Positions 10,925 through 20,649 of a stretch of DNA of 64,000 nucleotides are shown here, piece by piece (positions within the stretch are counted from its first letter, which is position 1; each line of letters opens with the position of its first letter). Below the pieces are notes generated by a model. It was not told where the DNA came from and did not search any database. It saw nothing but the letters and a program-made list of their open reading frames with translations. The DNA is from Chloroflexota bacterium (GTDB lineage: Bacteria > Chloroflexota > Dehalococcoidia > Lucifugimonadales > GCA-2722455), in assembly GCA_002722455.1 (NCBI GenBank), contig PBMB01000017.1, positions 1 to 64,000 on the forward strand, written 5' to 3'. A program made the position numbers and the translations under genes.

Positions 10925-12160
10925 ATGTCTCTTATAGTCCAAAAATATGGAGGTACTTCCTTAAAAAACATCTCCATTATTAAAAAAGTAGCAAAAAAAA
11001 TACAATCATTAAACTTGGCTGGAACAAAAGTAGTAGTGATCGTATCTGCAATGGGCAATACTACAGATAGTTTAATTAAAAAAGCCCATCAAATATCAAA
11101 AAACCCAAGTCCTCGAGAGATGGATATTTTATTATCAACTGGTGAATTAGTAAGTTCTACCCTGTTATCCATTGCTCTTAATTCTCTCAAAATTCCAGCA
11201 ATTAGTCTCAGTGGTTCTCAAGCAGGAATTCAAACAGATATCAATCATGGTAAAGCTCGTATAAATTCAATCAATCCTAAAAGAATTTTCAATGAACTTA
11301 AAAAAAATAAAGTTGTAATTATAGCAGGATTTCAGGGTACTTCATTACTTGAAGAAACTACCACTTTAGGACGTGGAGGTTCCGATACTACTGCAGTAGC
11401 AATAGCTGCAAGTTTAAATACAGATCAATGCGAAATATATACTGATGTTGATGGTATTTTTACTGCTGATCCTAGGTTAGTACCAAAAGCTCAATTACTA
11501 CATCAAATTGCTTTCGAAGAAATGCTTGAATTTGCTAGTTACGGAGCTAAAATGGACCCTAGGGCAATTGAATTAGCAATGACATATAAAATACCTATTC
11601 TAGTCAAATCTAGTACTAGTAATTCTTTAGGATCATTAATTAGTGAGGATGCTGATATGAAAAAAACAATCGGAGAAATAAAAAACAAAGTTCGTGGTAT
11701 AGCTACTGATAATAATGTGGCTAAAATTACTATTAGAAAATTAAAAGATAAACCTGGAACATCCGCTAGTTTATTCGGATTATTAGCAAGTGAAAATGTT
11801 AGTGTAGAAGATATAGTACAAAATTCCAGTACTGGAGGATTTACTGATTTAAGTTTCACTTTAAAAAAACCTGAATTACAGCAAGCGCTTACAATCCTCA
11901 AGAACTCTCAATTTAACTCTAATATTAGTACAGTTGAAACTGCAAATAATTTAGCAAAAATTAGCATCATAGGAACTGGTATGCAAAATACACCAGGATA
12001 TGCTGCAAAAATGTTTAGAACTTTGGGTAATGCTAATATTAATATTGAAATGATCATTACCTCAGAAATCAGAATAACTTGTATTATCCATGAATCAGAC
12101 TTGCAATCAGCAGCTCAACTATTACACACTGAATTTTCTTTAGATAAAAATAATAGTTAA
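10925..12160 (+). CDS. lysC: aspartate kinase with two ACT domains
   Basis: This 411-residue monofunctional aspartokinase catalyses the first step of the lysine, threonine and methionine pathways. K7 starts the KYGGTS motif, TTLGRGGSDTTAVA is near residue 147, and YTDVDGIFTADPR follows. The C-terminal third (about 260-411) has two ACT domains, the usual site of allosteric feedback by lysine and/or threonine. Length and layout match the Bacillus and Corynebacterium type. AAGGA lies about 10 nt before the ATG. It is followed 10 bp later by a glycosyltransferase gene. Confidence 0.96.
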   Translation: MSLIVQKYGGTSLKNISIIKKVAKKIQSLNLAGTKVVVIVSAMGNTTDSLIKKAHQISKNPSPREMDILLSTGELVSSTLLSIALNSLKIPAISLSGSQAGIQTDINHGKARINSINPKRIFNELKKNKVVIIAGFQGTSLLEETTTLGRGGSDTTAVAIAASLNTDQCEIYTDVDGIFTADPRLVPKAQLLHQIAFEEMLEFASYGAKMDPRAIELAMTYKIPILVKSSTSNSLGSLISEDADMKKTIGEIKNKVRGIATDNNVAKITIRKLKDKPGTSASLFGLLASENVSVEDIVQNSSTGGFTDLSFTLKKPELQQALTILKNSQFNSNISTVETANNLAKISIIGTGMQNTPGYAAKMFRTLGNANINIEMIITSEIRITCIIHESDLQSAAQLLHTEFSLDKNNS

Positions 12161-12170
12161 TAATCATTTA

Positions 12171-12887
12171 ATGATTAATACAAATCAAAATCCATATTTA
12201 TCTGTAATCATACCCGTATATAATGAACAATCTCGCATCACCTACACACTAGAAAAACTTACTAGTTTTCTAAATGAACAGACATTTAAATGGCAAATTT
12301 TAATTATTAATGATGGAAGTACGGATAATACAGAAAATATTGTCAAAGAATGGATGCAAAAAGATCCAAGAATATTAATTGAATCAATTCCTCATCAAGG
12401 AAAAGGAATTGCTATCAAAACAGGAATGTTATCATCATCAGGATCATATAGATTTATGTGTGACGCGGATTTAGCAATGCCAATCAATGAACTTTCAAAA
12501 TTTTTAGACGCAGCTGAAAAAAATTATGATATAGTAATTGGTTCCCGCCAAATTTCTGGATCAAATAGAATCGGTGAACCTCTCTTAAGACATATTATGG
12601 GAAGAGTCTTTAACATACTTACTCGTTTACTATTAATCCCTGGAATTCATGATACACAATGTGGGTTTAAATGCTTTTCTGCAAAAGCAGCTAATCAAAT
12701 TTTCCCTGCTCAAAAGATTAAAGGATTTGCATTTGATACTGAAATTCTTTATCTTGCTTATCAAAGAAAACTTTCAATCTGTGAAATTCCAATTACTTGG
12801 CATCATCATTCAGATAGTAAGGTCAATATCATTAAAGACTCAATTATGATGTTTAAGGATATTTTATTAATTCGGCTGCGTATTTAA
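12171..12887 (+). CDS. family 2 glycosyltransferase, polyprenyl-phosphate sugar synthase type
   Basis: A 238-residue GT-A enzyme with SVIIPVYNEQ at 11-20, INDGSTD around 47-52 and the metal-binding DAD in CDADLAMP near residue 98. The block IVIGSRQISGSNR, followed by HDTQCGFKCF, is typical of the dolichyl/polyprenyl-phosphate glucose or mannose synthase subgroup. It probably transfers a sugar from a nucleotide donor to a lipid phosphate at the inner membrane face. It has no C-terminal membrane segments, so it resembles the soluble form. The link to the preceding lysC looks positional only. Confidence 0.85.
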   Translation: MINTNQNPYLSVIIPVYNEQSRITYTLEKLTSFLNEQTFKWQILIINDGSTDNTENIVKEWMQKDPRILIESIPHQGKGIAIKTGMLSSSGSYRFMCDADLAMPINELSKFLDAAEKNYDIVIGSRQISGSNRIGEPLLRHIMGRVFNILTRLLLIPGIHDTQCGFKCFSAKAANQIFPAQKIKGFAFDTEILYLAYQRKLSICEIPITWHHHSDSKVNIIKDSIMMFKDILLIRLRI

Positions 12888-12905
12888 AACCTATAATTCC
12901 TTGAT

Positions 12906-13154
12906 TTAAATATCTTTACTATCGTCATTACGAAAATAAATACCCCATTTTTTCATCAAAGAATTGGATCTTTGCTCATCTGCTGTAAATAAGTCATTAA
13001 AAAACCCTATTAAACTATGACTATACATACCTTCATCCTTACAAACCCAATTAGATTCTGTATTTACGAAATACAAAACACCTTTGCTATGATTACAGCT
13101 TAAATTAACTCTAGTAGATCCAGAAATGTTTTTTATACTGATTCCTTTTCCCAT
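12906..13154 (-). CDS. hypothetical protein, 82 residues
   Basis: A short minus-strand gene between convergent and divergent neighbours. GGAGGT lies 11 nt before the ATG, which supports translation. The protein is soluble, with two cysteines, a middle stretch (KGVLYFVNTESNWVC) that could form beta strands, and a charged C-terminus. I recognise no family. There is no signal peptide or membrane segment. Confidence 0.5.
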   Translation of the reverse strand: MGKGISIKNISGSTRVNLSCNHSKGVLYFVNTESNWVCKDEGMYSHSLIGFFNDLFTADEQRSNSLMKKWGIYFRNDDSKDI

Positions 13155-13289
13155 AATAAAGATTTACCTCCATTCATCTATCCAGAATATCAATCAACTA
13201 TTATTATATTAATCAAATTAGCAAATCCTATAGTAATTGTTATAATAAGAAAAATAAATTCAATAATAATATTTCAAGGTTTCATTAGA

Positions 13290-14078
13290 ATGACAAACCG
13301 GATTAAGAAAAGTATAGCGCATACAATTTCAAAACATGAAGTCCCTATTGCAAGTTTTTTGACAGTTGGATATCCGAGCATTAAGCTTTTCCCAGATATT
13401 CTAGATGGAGTAATCGAAGGTGGTAGCGATATCATAGAACTAGGAATCCCTTTCAGTGATCCACTAGCAGAAGGTCCGACGATACAAAAAACGAGTAACC
13501 AGGCATTAAATAATGGGATAAATTTAGAAAAAGTTCTAACAATTGCTGAGAAAACTCGTAAATCATATCCCAATCTTCCTATCGTATTGATGGGATATAT
13601 TAATCCTTTTTTAAAATATGGTTTAGAGAACCTAATCCCTATTCTAAATACAATAGATATTGATGGATTGATTATACCTGACCTTCCTTTTGAAGAATCG
13701 GAGACTATTAACAACTTGATAGGCTCATCTAACATCAGTTTAATTCCCCTCATATCTCCAACGAGCCCAGACAAACGAATTCAACAATCAGCTCAATCAG
13801 CAAATAGCTTTATCTATTGTGTTAGTATATCTGGTGTCACTGGAGCAAGGTCAAACATACCTGAGTATCTTCCAAAATTAGTACAGCGTATACGTTTATC
13901 AACTAACACTCATATTTTAGTTGGATTTGGTATATCTAACAAAAAACAAATAGATCAAATTAAAACTTTTGCTGATGGAGTTGTAGTAGGAAGTGCTCTA
14001 CTAGATTGCATTTCTAAGTCATCTCCATCAAATGCTGCTTCTAATGCAAAAAAATTTATACAAAATTTAAAATCTTAA
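13290..14078 (+). CDS. trpA: tryptophan synthase alpha chain
   Basis: A 262-residue TIM barrel that cleaves indole-3-glycerol phosphate to indole and glyceraldehyde 3-phosphate. The catalytic glutamate is E50 in IIELGIPFSDP. The position of Salmonella Asp60 is glutamate here (E61 in PLAEGPTIQ), a variant that I believe also occurs in Firmicutes enzymes. The phosphate-binding GFGIS and GVVVGSAL blocks are present. The beta chain gene is not adjacent but at 56456, so the channelling partner is made from a separate locus. aroH follows after 16 bp and a DAHP synthase after that, forming an aromatic cluster. Confidence 0.96.
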   Translation: MTNRIKKSIAHTISKHEVPIASFLTVGYPSIKLFPDILDGVIEGGSDIIELGIPFSDPLAEGPTIQKTSNQALNNGINLEKVLTIAEKTRKSYPNLPIVLMGYINPFLKYGLENLIPILNTIDIDGLIIPDLPFEESETINNLIGSSNISLIPLISPTSPDKRIQQSAQSANSFIYCVSISGVTGARSNIPEYLPKLVQRIRLSTNTHILVGFGISNKKQIDQIKTFADGVVVGSALLDCISKSSPSNAASNAKKFIQNLKS

Positions 14079-14094
14079 GAATGATATAAAAACT

Positions 14095-14481
14095 ATGAAA
14101 AACCTACCTGAAAACACTTCTAATGTATGTGGAATACGTGGAGCTACTACAGCTAAAGAAAATTCCAAATCAGCTATAATAAATGCAACTACCGAATTAC
14201 TTGAAAAACTAACATCGGAGAATGATGTTTCTTTAGACAGCATAGCAGCTGTATTTTTTACTACGACTAATGACCTTAATGCTGAATTTCCTGCTGCTGC
14301 TGCTCGCAAACTAGGATGGCTAGATATTCCTTTACTAGGATCTTTAGAAATTGATGTTCCTAATGCACCTCAATATTGTATTCGAGTCATGATACTTATC
14401 AACACACAAAAAACAAATACTGAAATTAAACACATTTATCTACATGGTGCTCAAGATCTTCGAAACAGAAAACCTACATAG
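14095..14481 (+). CDS. aroH: chorismate mutase, AroH class
   Basis: This 128-residue monofunctional enzyme converts chorismate to prephenate for Phe and Tyr synthesis. It follows the Bacillus AroH trimeric fold: GIRGATTA with R15 (equivalent to R7), SLEIDVPNAPQ with E85 (equivalent to E78), and CIRVMILI with R97 (equivalent to R90). The C-terminus HIYLHGAQDLR matches the mobile tail. It lies between trpA and the DAHP synthase gene, consistent with an aromatic amino acid operon. Confidence 0.92.
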   Translation: MKNLPENTSNVCGIRGATTAKENSKSAIINATTELLEKLTSENDVSLDSIAAVFFTTTNDLNAEFPAAAARKLGWLDIPLLGSLEIDVPNAPQYCIRVMILINTQKTNTEIKHIYLHGAQDLRNRKPT

Positions 14482-14575
14482 TATGATAGTTATATTATCT
14501 GAAAATCCTATAATTATCTTTCCACAGTTAATGCATTATGCTATAAATATATTAAAGAGGTGCTATTTCTAAATT

Positions 14576-15628
14576 ATGGAATCCAATGTACTACATAACA
14601 AAAATATTAAGAGTATTGAGCCACTACCTAGTCCTACCCATTATTGGCGTACACATCCAATTACTCAAGTAATCCAAAAACAAATTACAGGATATCGAGA
14701 ACTAATTGAAGATATTCTCATGCATCGTGACCAAAGACTCTTAGTCATTGTCGGCCCTTGCTCTATACATGATCCAGTCGCAGGCATTGAATATGCAAAA
14801 AAATTAAAGAAAATATCTGATCAATTGAGCGATCAGATGATGATTGCTATGCGTGTTTATTTTGAAAAGCCTAGAACTGCATTAGGTTGGAAAGGATATA
14901 TAAATGATCCAAACCTAAATGATACATTTGATGTTAAGCTTGGTTTAACTAAGGGCCGTGAATTTTTACTCCAAATTGCAGAAATTGGATTGCCTGCTGC
15001 AACTGAATATCTAGATCCATTTACACCACAATTTCTCGGAGATCTTGTTAGTTGGGGAGCTATCGGTGCCAGAACTACTGAAAGCCAACCACACAGAGTA
15101 ATGGCAAGTGGTTTAAGTATGCCTATTGGATTCAAAAATGGCACTGGTGGCAGTATACAAATTGCTATCGATGCAATTATTGCAGCAAAATCTGAGCATG
15201 TTTTTATGGGTATAGATGCCAATGGATTATCATCTGTTGTATCAACAAATGGAAATCCAAACACACACCTAGTTTTAAGGGGAGGTAAAACTGGCCCTAA
15301 TTTCGATTCCAAATCAATACAAGAGTCTAAGGAATTATTAAACCAAAATAAATTAACTGAAAGTTTGATTGTTGATTGTTCTCATGCTAATTCCAATAAA
15401 GATCACCGTAACCAACCAAAAGTATTTGAGAATGTACTAAATCAAAGAATTAATGGAGCTTCTGTAATTAGAGGCCTCATGCTCGAAAGTCATCTAAATG
15501 AAGGTAATCAACAATTAAGTCAAACTATATCTGATTTAGATTATGGAGTTTCTATTACTGATAGTTGTATGGGTTGGGAACAAACAGAAGAATTGCTAAC
15601 GACTACTTACAAAAAATTAACTAAATAA
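14576..15628 (+). CDS. aroG: 3-deoxy-7-phosphoheptulonate synthase, AroG/AroF type
   Basis: A 350-residue class I DAHP synthase joining phosphoenolpyruvate and erythrose 4-phosphate, the entry to the shikimate pathway. Diagnostic blocks are RDQRLLVIVGPCSIHD near residue 51, KPRTALGWKGYINDP near 101, GARTTESQPHR and DCSHANSNKDH for metal binding. Length fits the E. coli AroF/G/H group, whose N-terminus carries the feedback site; which amino acid would inhibit it cannot be told. AGAGGT stands about 16 nt upstream of the ATG, so initiation strength is uncertain. The symbol denotes the family rather than an isozyme assignment. Confidence 0.94.
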   Translation: MESNVLHNKNIKSIEPLPSPTHYWRTHPITQVIQKQITGYRELIEDILMHRDQRLLVIVGPCSIHDPVAGIEYAKKLKKISDQLSDQMMIAMRVYFEKPRTALGWKGYINDPNLNDTFDVKLGLTKGREFLLQIAEIGLPAATEYLDPFTPQFLGDLVSWGAIGARTTESQPHRVMASGLSMPIGFKNGTGGSIQIAIDAIIAAKSEHVFMGIDANGLSSVVSTNGNPNTHLVLRGGKTGPNFDSKSIQESKELLNQNKLTESLIVDCSHANSNKDHRNQPKVFENVLNQRINGASVIRGLMLESHLNEGNQQLSQTISDLDYGVSITDSCMGWEQTEELLTTTYKKLTK

Positions 15629-15699
15629 AACCCCCAATTCGTATCTCAAACAAATTTACTTAATGATCAAGTACATCCTAATATGATTAATATATCCAT

Positions 15700-16629
15700 A
15701 TGAGTATCGAACAATTACTAAAGTATAATATTGTTAAAAAAGATACAGCAATTACAATTGGTGTTTTTGATGGATTTCATAAAGGCCATCAATATATATT
15801 TGAGCAATTAAAAAAACTGGCTGAGAATTCAAACCTCACTCCTTTAGTTATTACATTTATTAACCATCCACTAGAAATTTTAAATAAATCGTTTCAACCT
15901 ACTTATATATCTGATACAGAAACTAAGATCGAATATATGAAGAATTTTGGGATAAATAATATTATTCCTATAGAATTTACTAAAGAAATAGCACAACTTA
16001 CAGCTGTAGAATTTGTCAATATATTAAAAACAAATTTTAATATGTCTTACCTGGTAATTGGCACTGACTTTGCATTAGGACGCAATCGAGAAGGTGATCC
16101 CAAAACTTTATCTACTCTATCACCAAAGATAGGATTTAAAATTAAAATGGTCGATACTCTAGAAAAAAATTCCTTTAAAATTAGTAGTACTGCTATACGT
16201 AAATTACTTACCAGTGGATCAGTTCAAAAAATACCCCCATTGCTAGGACGTAATTTTTCCCTAAGAGGTAATGTTGTTTCTGGCTCAAAACGTGGACACT
16301 CTCTAGGATTTCCTACCGCCAATTTATCTATCAAGGATAAACTACTAATTCCAAAATTAGGAATATATGCTACTGAAACTAAAATAGATTCTAAAATCTA
16401 TCCATCATGTACAAGTATTGGATTAAGACCAACATTTTATCCAAAAAATAATACTCCTCTTATGGAAACTCATATTATCAATTACAACAACAATATTTAT
16501 GACAAAACAATTGAAGTGTTTTTCATCGATAGGATTAGAGACGAAAAAAAATTCACATCTGCACAAAAGTTAATCGAACAAATGAATAATGATGTTGATA
16601 AAGCCTATAGAATTTTAAAATCACAATAA
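15700..16629 (+). CDS. ribF: bifunctional riboflavin kinase / FAD synthetase
   Basis: A 309-residue enzyme making FMN and then FAD from riboflavin. The N-terminal nucleotidyltransferase half has GVFDGFHKGHQ at 21-31 and the ISSTAIRKLL motif. The C-terminal flavokinase half has RGNVVSGSKRGHSLGFPTAN near 190-207 and the GLRPTF and E-rich ends. Both active sites appear complete. FMN and FAD from this enzyme would serve, among others, the FAD subunit encoded at 30767. Confidence 0.95.
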   Translation: MSIEQLLKYNIVKKDTAITIGVFDGFHKGHQYIFEQLKKLAENSNLTPLVITFINHPLEILNKSFQPTYISDTETKIEYMKNFGINNIIPIEFTKEIAQLTAVEFVNILKTNFNMSYLVIGTDFALGRNREGDPKTLSTLSPKIGFKIKMVDTLEKNSFKISSTAIRKLLTSGSVQKIPPLLGRNFSLRGNVVSGSKRGHSLGFPTANLSIKDKLLIPKLGIYATETKIDSKIYPSCTSIGLRPTFYPKNNTPLMETHIINYNNNIYDKTIEVFFIDRIRDEKKFTSAQKLIEQMNNDVDKAYRILKSQ

Positions 16630-16662
16630 ATACATAAATTCATCTGAAATATTGATGATTTC

Positions 16663-17985
16663 TCAGGCAATCCTAAACGATGTACCAGCAACATGCCTAA
16701 CCGCTGACCAAGCAGCCGATTCTGGCAATCCACGGTGTTGACGAATGCTTGGAATATTCCCATCACTATCAGAAACAGCTATATAGTATGCAGTGAAAAT
16801 TCTACCATCGTTTAATTCAGTCATCACTGGATATCCTAAATCTGCAACACATGCATCATCTCTAAGAACAAATTCCTGACTCCAAGTCTCACCTTCATCA
16901 TCACTTACTACTCCTCCAATACCATATGGAGGCCTTCTTCTTCCGAAAACAACTACAATCCGTCCACTCTTTGTAACCAAAGCACAGGGGGATCGGTATG
17001 CACTAAACCAGCCACCAGCTGGTTTTCCTTCCTTAGTAAACCAATTGAACTTTTCAACTGGCAGTTCAAATTTACCTGGTTTTGGCAAAGCTTCAGCAGG
17101 CAATCTGTCAGGACGCACAATGTACTTAGGATCACTCCACGTCATACCTCCATCATCAGATGTAGCCACGCAAGGATAATCACTTAAGGGTCTAATTAAT
17201 CGGTGCATAGACATGAGTAATCGACCACTAGGCAATAAATGAACTCCACTATACGTATATTCATATGGACCTGCTGGATCGTAAGCTACTGTACTAACAT
17301 AATCCCAAGTAAGCCCTTGATCATAACTCACGTAGTAATGGGCACCCGCTGCAATCCCTAAAACACCATTGGGAAACTTGATGTAACCTAAATTAGCCGT
17401 CAAATTACCTTTCACTTTATCTGCACTATCGATAAATGCAGGAATTGGTATCAATCCAGGGGTTTTTTCCCAAGATCTACCCCTGTCTTTACTCCTCATA
17501 CAAATCGCGGATTTACGGATAAATTCACTAGTTACATTATCTGTAATAAGCGTCTGCAATTCTTCGGCCAATGTATCTGGTTTCCTCATATAACTTGTAA
17601 CTCCAAAATGAATTATTGAATCTTGATGAGACATGTCGATATCCTCATACTCACCAGATGTTGAGGTGAGCCAAGTGTTGATCTCTTCGACTGACCGGTT
17701 ATTATTCCAAATCCAATTTCTTTCAGATTCAGGCCAAGTTTCCCCTCCATCAAATGATCGATTCAACATTACACCTCCTCCAGGACCTCTAGAATAATCA
17801 TGGTGAACACCTTCTCCTGTCTTGTAATCAACGGGTTTCAATAGATGAGCAACTGCAATTTCTCCATCCCCAAAATTCCAAATGCCTCCCCTGTTTGGAT
17901 GAGCAGCGTACATTTTGTCATCATAAAAAATTTTTACGTGCTTAATATCAGATACTTTAACTTGAATTAAATCTTGTGAACTCAT
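16663..17985 (-). CDS. Asp-box (BNR) beta-propeller protein, sialidase-like
   Basis: This 440-residue protein has at least five Asp-box turns (SFDGGETW, SKDRGRSW, SYDQGLTW, SDDGGMTW, SDDEGETW), the hallmark of six-bladed sialidase-fold propellers. It has no signal peptide. The classic RIP motif and acidic loop of GH33 sialidases are not evident, so the substrate is unknown and the common label exo-alpha-sialidase may be wrong. GGAGGT precedes the ATG. Sampled lines have about 42-47 per cent G+C, above both neighbours, suggesting later acquisition. An internal tract (17530-17564) is almost identical to part of holB. Confidence 0.75.
   Translation of the reverse strand: MSSQDLIQVKVSDIKHVKIFYDDKMYAAHPNRGGIWNFGDGEIAVAHLLKPVDYKTGEGVHHDYSRGPGGGVMLNRSFDGGETWPESERNWIWNNNRSVEEINTWLTSTSGEYEDIDMSHQDSIIHFGVTSYMRKPDTLAEELQTLITDNVTSEFIRKSAICMRSKDRGRSWEKTPGLIPIPAFIDSADKVKGNLTANLGYIKFPNGVLGIAAGAHYYVSYDQGLTWDYVSTVAYDPAGPYEYTYSGVHLLPSGRLLMSMHRLIRPLSDYPCVATSDDGGMTWSDPKYIVRPDRLPAEALPKPGKFELPVEKFNWFTKEGKPAGGWFSAYRSPCALVTKSGRIVVVFGRRRPPYGIGGVVSDDEGETWSQEFVLRDDACVADLGYPVMTELNDGRIFTAYYIAVSDSDGNIPSIRQHRGLPESAAWSAVRHVAGTSFRIA
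17530..17564. repeat. 35-bp tract shared with holB, copy 1
   Basis: This tract matches 26931-26965 at 33 of 35 positions, including an uninterrupted run TCTGTAATAAGCGTCTGCAA. Both copies are on the same strand and are read in the same frame, encoding LQTLITDNVTS here and LQTLITENVTT in holB. The host genes are otherwise unrelated. Confidence 0.85.
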
Positions 17986-18204
17986 AATTCTAATTACACC
18001 TCCATTGAAAAGTCTCAGAAATCAATACTATCAAAAAACCATAAGAACACAAACAAAACTCACCAAAAAATACGTTGATAGAAATAAATGTTATCCTAAA
18101 AAATCACGCTTGGAATAATTGCTCTTTGTTCATTTAATCATCGCATAATGGTAGAATATCATTACTAAAATTTAATTATTATTTCTAAGTAACAGAGCAA
18201 TATA

Positions 18205-19422
18205 ATGAACAAAAAAGTTCATACTAACAAAATATCTGACGTCCTTTCTCGTGGAGTTTCAGAAGTAATAGTAAAAAGTGAATTGATTGATATTCTTGCA
18301 AATCAATCTTCACTACGAATTAAAATGGGATTTGATCCTAGTTCTCCAGACCTACATCTGGGACATGCAGTTGGTTTACGTAAATTACGTCAACTTCAAG
18401 AATTAGGACATACTATAGTTGTAATTGTTGGTGATTGGACTGCTCAAATCGGTGACCCTAGTGGAAGATCATCTACACGCCCCATTTTAACAAAAGAAGA
18501 AGTTGAAAAAAATTCAGAGACTTACCTGAATCAATTTTTTAAAATTGTAGATCCTAAAAATACTGAAGTTCGTCACCAAAGTGAATGGTTTAACAACTTT
18601 AGTTTGTCAGATATTGTGAATTTAACAAGTCGCTTTACAGTTGCTCAATTTCTAGCTCGTGAAGACTTTAATAATCGAATGAAAATCAATAAACCAATTG
18701 CATTAACTGAATTTTTATACCCCCTTTTACAAGCTTATGATTCTGTAATTACCAATGCAGACATTGAAATCGGAGGAATCGATCAAAAATTCAACCTACT
18801 TGTTGGTAGAGATTTACAAAGTATGCTCGGTCAAAAACCACAAAATTTAATAATGGTACCTCTATTAGTTGGAACTGATGGACATCAAAAAATGAGTAAA
18901 AGTTTGAATAATGCGATTGGACTTACAGATCATCCTAACGATATATATGGGAAAATTATGTCATTGTCAGATGAATCAATGATTCCATATTTAACTACAT
19001 TAACTGACATTCCTTTTGAAACTATTACAGAAATGGATAAATCTATAAAAGAAGAAACTACAAACCCAATGGAAATAAAAAAAATTCTAGCTAAAGAAAT
19101 CGTAACAAATTTTTATTCAAATGATATAGCACAAAATGCTGAATTATACTTTGAGCAAACAGTTCAAAAAAAATCCATCCCTGATACAACGAGAGTTTTT
19201 GATCTTTCATCTTCTTTAATTAATGAAAATTACAGACTAACTAGTTTATTAGTTACAGCAAATTTATCTAATAGTACTAGTGAATCCAAACGATTATTAA
19301 AACAAGGGTCAATTAGAATCAATGGACAAAAAATTACAGAAAATCTTTTGGTTTCTTCAATTAAATCTCAAAGTATAATACAAATTGGTTCGAAAAAATC
19401 AGTAGAACTTAATATTAAATAA
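18205..19422 (+). CDS. tyrS: tyrosine--tRNA ligase
   Basis: A 405-residue class I synthetase charging tRNA-Tyr. The HIGH-type motif is H51-LG-H54 in PDLHLGHAVGL, KMSKS is exact near residue 230, and the C-terminal 60 residues form an S4 RNA-binding domain (RLLKQGSIRINGQKI). The overall pattern fits the TyrZ-like branch. It is monocistronic between divergent and parallel neighbours. I looked for a T-box leader in 17986-18204 and found none. Confidence 0.96.
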   Translation: MNKKVHTNKISDVLSRGVSEVIVKSELIDILANQSSLRIKMGFDPSSPDLHLGHAVGLRKLRQLQELGHTIVVIVGDWTAQIGDPSGRSSTRPILTKEEVEKNSETYLNQFFKIVDPKNTEVRHQSEWFNNFSLSDIVNLTSRFTVAQFLAREDFNNRMKINKPIALTEFLYPLLQAYDSVITNADIEIGGIDQKFNLLVGRDLQSMLGQKPQNLIMVPLLVGTDGHQKMSKSLNNAIGLTDHPNDIYGKIMSLSDESMIPYLTTLTDIPFETITEMDKSIKEETTNPMEIKKILAKEIVTNFYSNDIAQNAELYFEQTVQKKSIPDTTRVFDLSSSLINENYRLTSLLVTANLSNSTSESKRLLKQGSIRINGQKITENLLVSSIKSQSIIQIGSKKSVELNIK

Positions 19423-19516
19423 AAAATACTCTAATCACTCAAAAAGATTTTTGATATCTTAAGCAAATTTGATTAAAATTTAATAATCCCATGAAAATCA
19501 TTAGAAAGGAACTATA

Positions 19517-20596
19517 GTGACAAATATTAGACTACCTGGCCCAATTCCGTTGCCAGAAAATATTCGTAAATCTCTAAGTAAGCAAATGATCAATCATCGT
19601 GGGCCAGATTACAAAACCTTACTTTATAGAAATACAGAAAATCTTAAAAAAATATTCTGTACATCTAATGATATATATATACTCACTGCATCAGGTACAG
19701 GGGCACTAGAAGCTGCAATTACAAATACGCTTTCTCCAGGAGATAAAGTACTCTGTGCTAGTATAGGGAATTTTGGTGAACGATTTGGTGAAATCGCCAA
19801 AAGTTTTGGTGCTAATGTAACTATGCTATCATTCGAAGCTGGACATGATGTAGATCTAGACACATTACGTAATGCTCTTCAAAAAGATCCAACAATAAAA
19901 GCTGTACTTGTTACACATAATGAAACTAATACAGGTGTAACAAATAATTTGAAAGCTATTTCAGCAATAGTAAAAAAAGAATTCAATAAACTTCTACTGG
20001 TTGATGGTATTAGTAGCGTATGTTCAATCCCTCTTGAAACAGATAAATGGCAATGTGATGTAGTCACAAGTGCATCTCAAAAAGGGTGGGTTCTTCCACC
20101 TGGTTTAGCCTTTATAAGTTTTAGCAAAGAAGCTTGGGATTCATATTCTACTTCCAAAATGCCAAAATACTACTTTGATTTAGGACAATATAAAAAATAC
20201 TACGAGATGGGTCAACCTCCCTGGACGCCCGCTATATCAATCATGTTTAGTTTAGATTTATCATTAACAAATCTTATTGATGAAGGACTAGAAAATATTT
20301 TCAAAAGACATGAATCTATTGCTAATTTAACTAGAACACAAATCGAAAAACTTGGACTAAAATTACTACCAGTTAATCATGAAGTAGCCTCAAATACTGT
20401 AACTGCAGTACGAGTACCTCCATCTATAAATGGTTCTGACTTAATTAGTACTTTACGTACAAAAAATGATATTGAACTTGCTGGTGGATATGGTGAACTT
20501 AAAGATAAAATATTCCGTATTGGCCATATGGGCATAGTATCTGAATCCGAAATAAATGAAGTTATTGAAGCGCTTAGGATATATTTAAATAATTAG
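19517..20596 (+). CDS. class V aminotransferase, serine-pyruvate / alanine-glyoxylate type
   Basis: A 359-residue PLP enzyme. ASGTGALEAAITN near 58-70 binds the cofactor phosphate, VDGISSVCS near 162-170 carries the PLP-ring aspartate, and SASQKGW carries the Schiff-base lysine K189. This layout matches the alanine-glyoxylate, serine-pyruvate and purine-catabolic (PucG) aminotransferase branch; the exact substrate pair cannot be settled from sequence. Translation starts at GTG (19517), supported by AGAAAGGA 7-8 nt upstream. Confidence 0.85.
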   Translation: MTNIRLPGPIPLPENIRKSLSKQMINHRGPDYKTLLYRNTENLKKIFCTSNDIYILTASGTGALEAAITNTLSPGDKVLCASIGNFGERFGEIAKSFGANVTMLSFEAGHDVDLDTLRNALQKDPTIKAVLVTHNETNTGVTNNLKAISAIVKKEFNKLLLVDGISSVCSIPLETDKWQCDVVTSASQKGWVLPPGLAFISFSKEAWDSYSTSKMPKYYFDLGQYKKYYEMGQPPWTPAISIMFSLDLSLTNLIDEGLENIFKRHESIANLTRTQIEKLGLKLLPVNHEVASNTVTAVRVPPSINGSDLISTLRTKNDIELAGGYGELKDKIFRIGHMGIVSESEINEVIEALRIYLNN

Positions 20597-20614
20597 TATA
20601 AGTATTACTATCAT

Positions 20615-20628
20615 GTTCCTATAGGAAC
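20615..20628. promoter_or_regulatory. perfect 14-bp palindrome between two genes
   Basis: GTTCCTATAGGAAC is a perfect inverted repeat in the 53-bp gap between the aminotransferase stop and the ankyrin lipoprotein start. It is followed by TTTATT. It could be an operator or a weak hairpin terminator; the stem is short and the T-run is interrupted, so neither use is established. Confidence 0.35.
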
Positions 20629-20649
20629 TTTATTCTGGGGGTTCAATTT

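Noticed and set aside
11539-11901. Long open frame antisense to lysC
   Set aside because: It lies wholly within lysC in the opposite strand and has no recognisable protein pattern or ribosome site.
17986-18204. Possible T-box leader upstream of tyrS
   Set aside because: No conserved T-box sequence or specifier stem could be found.
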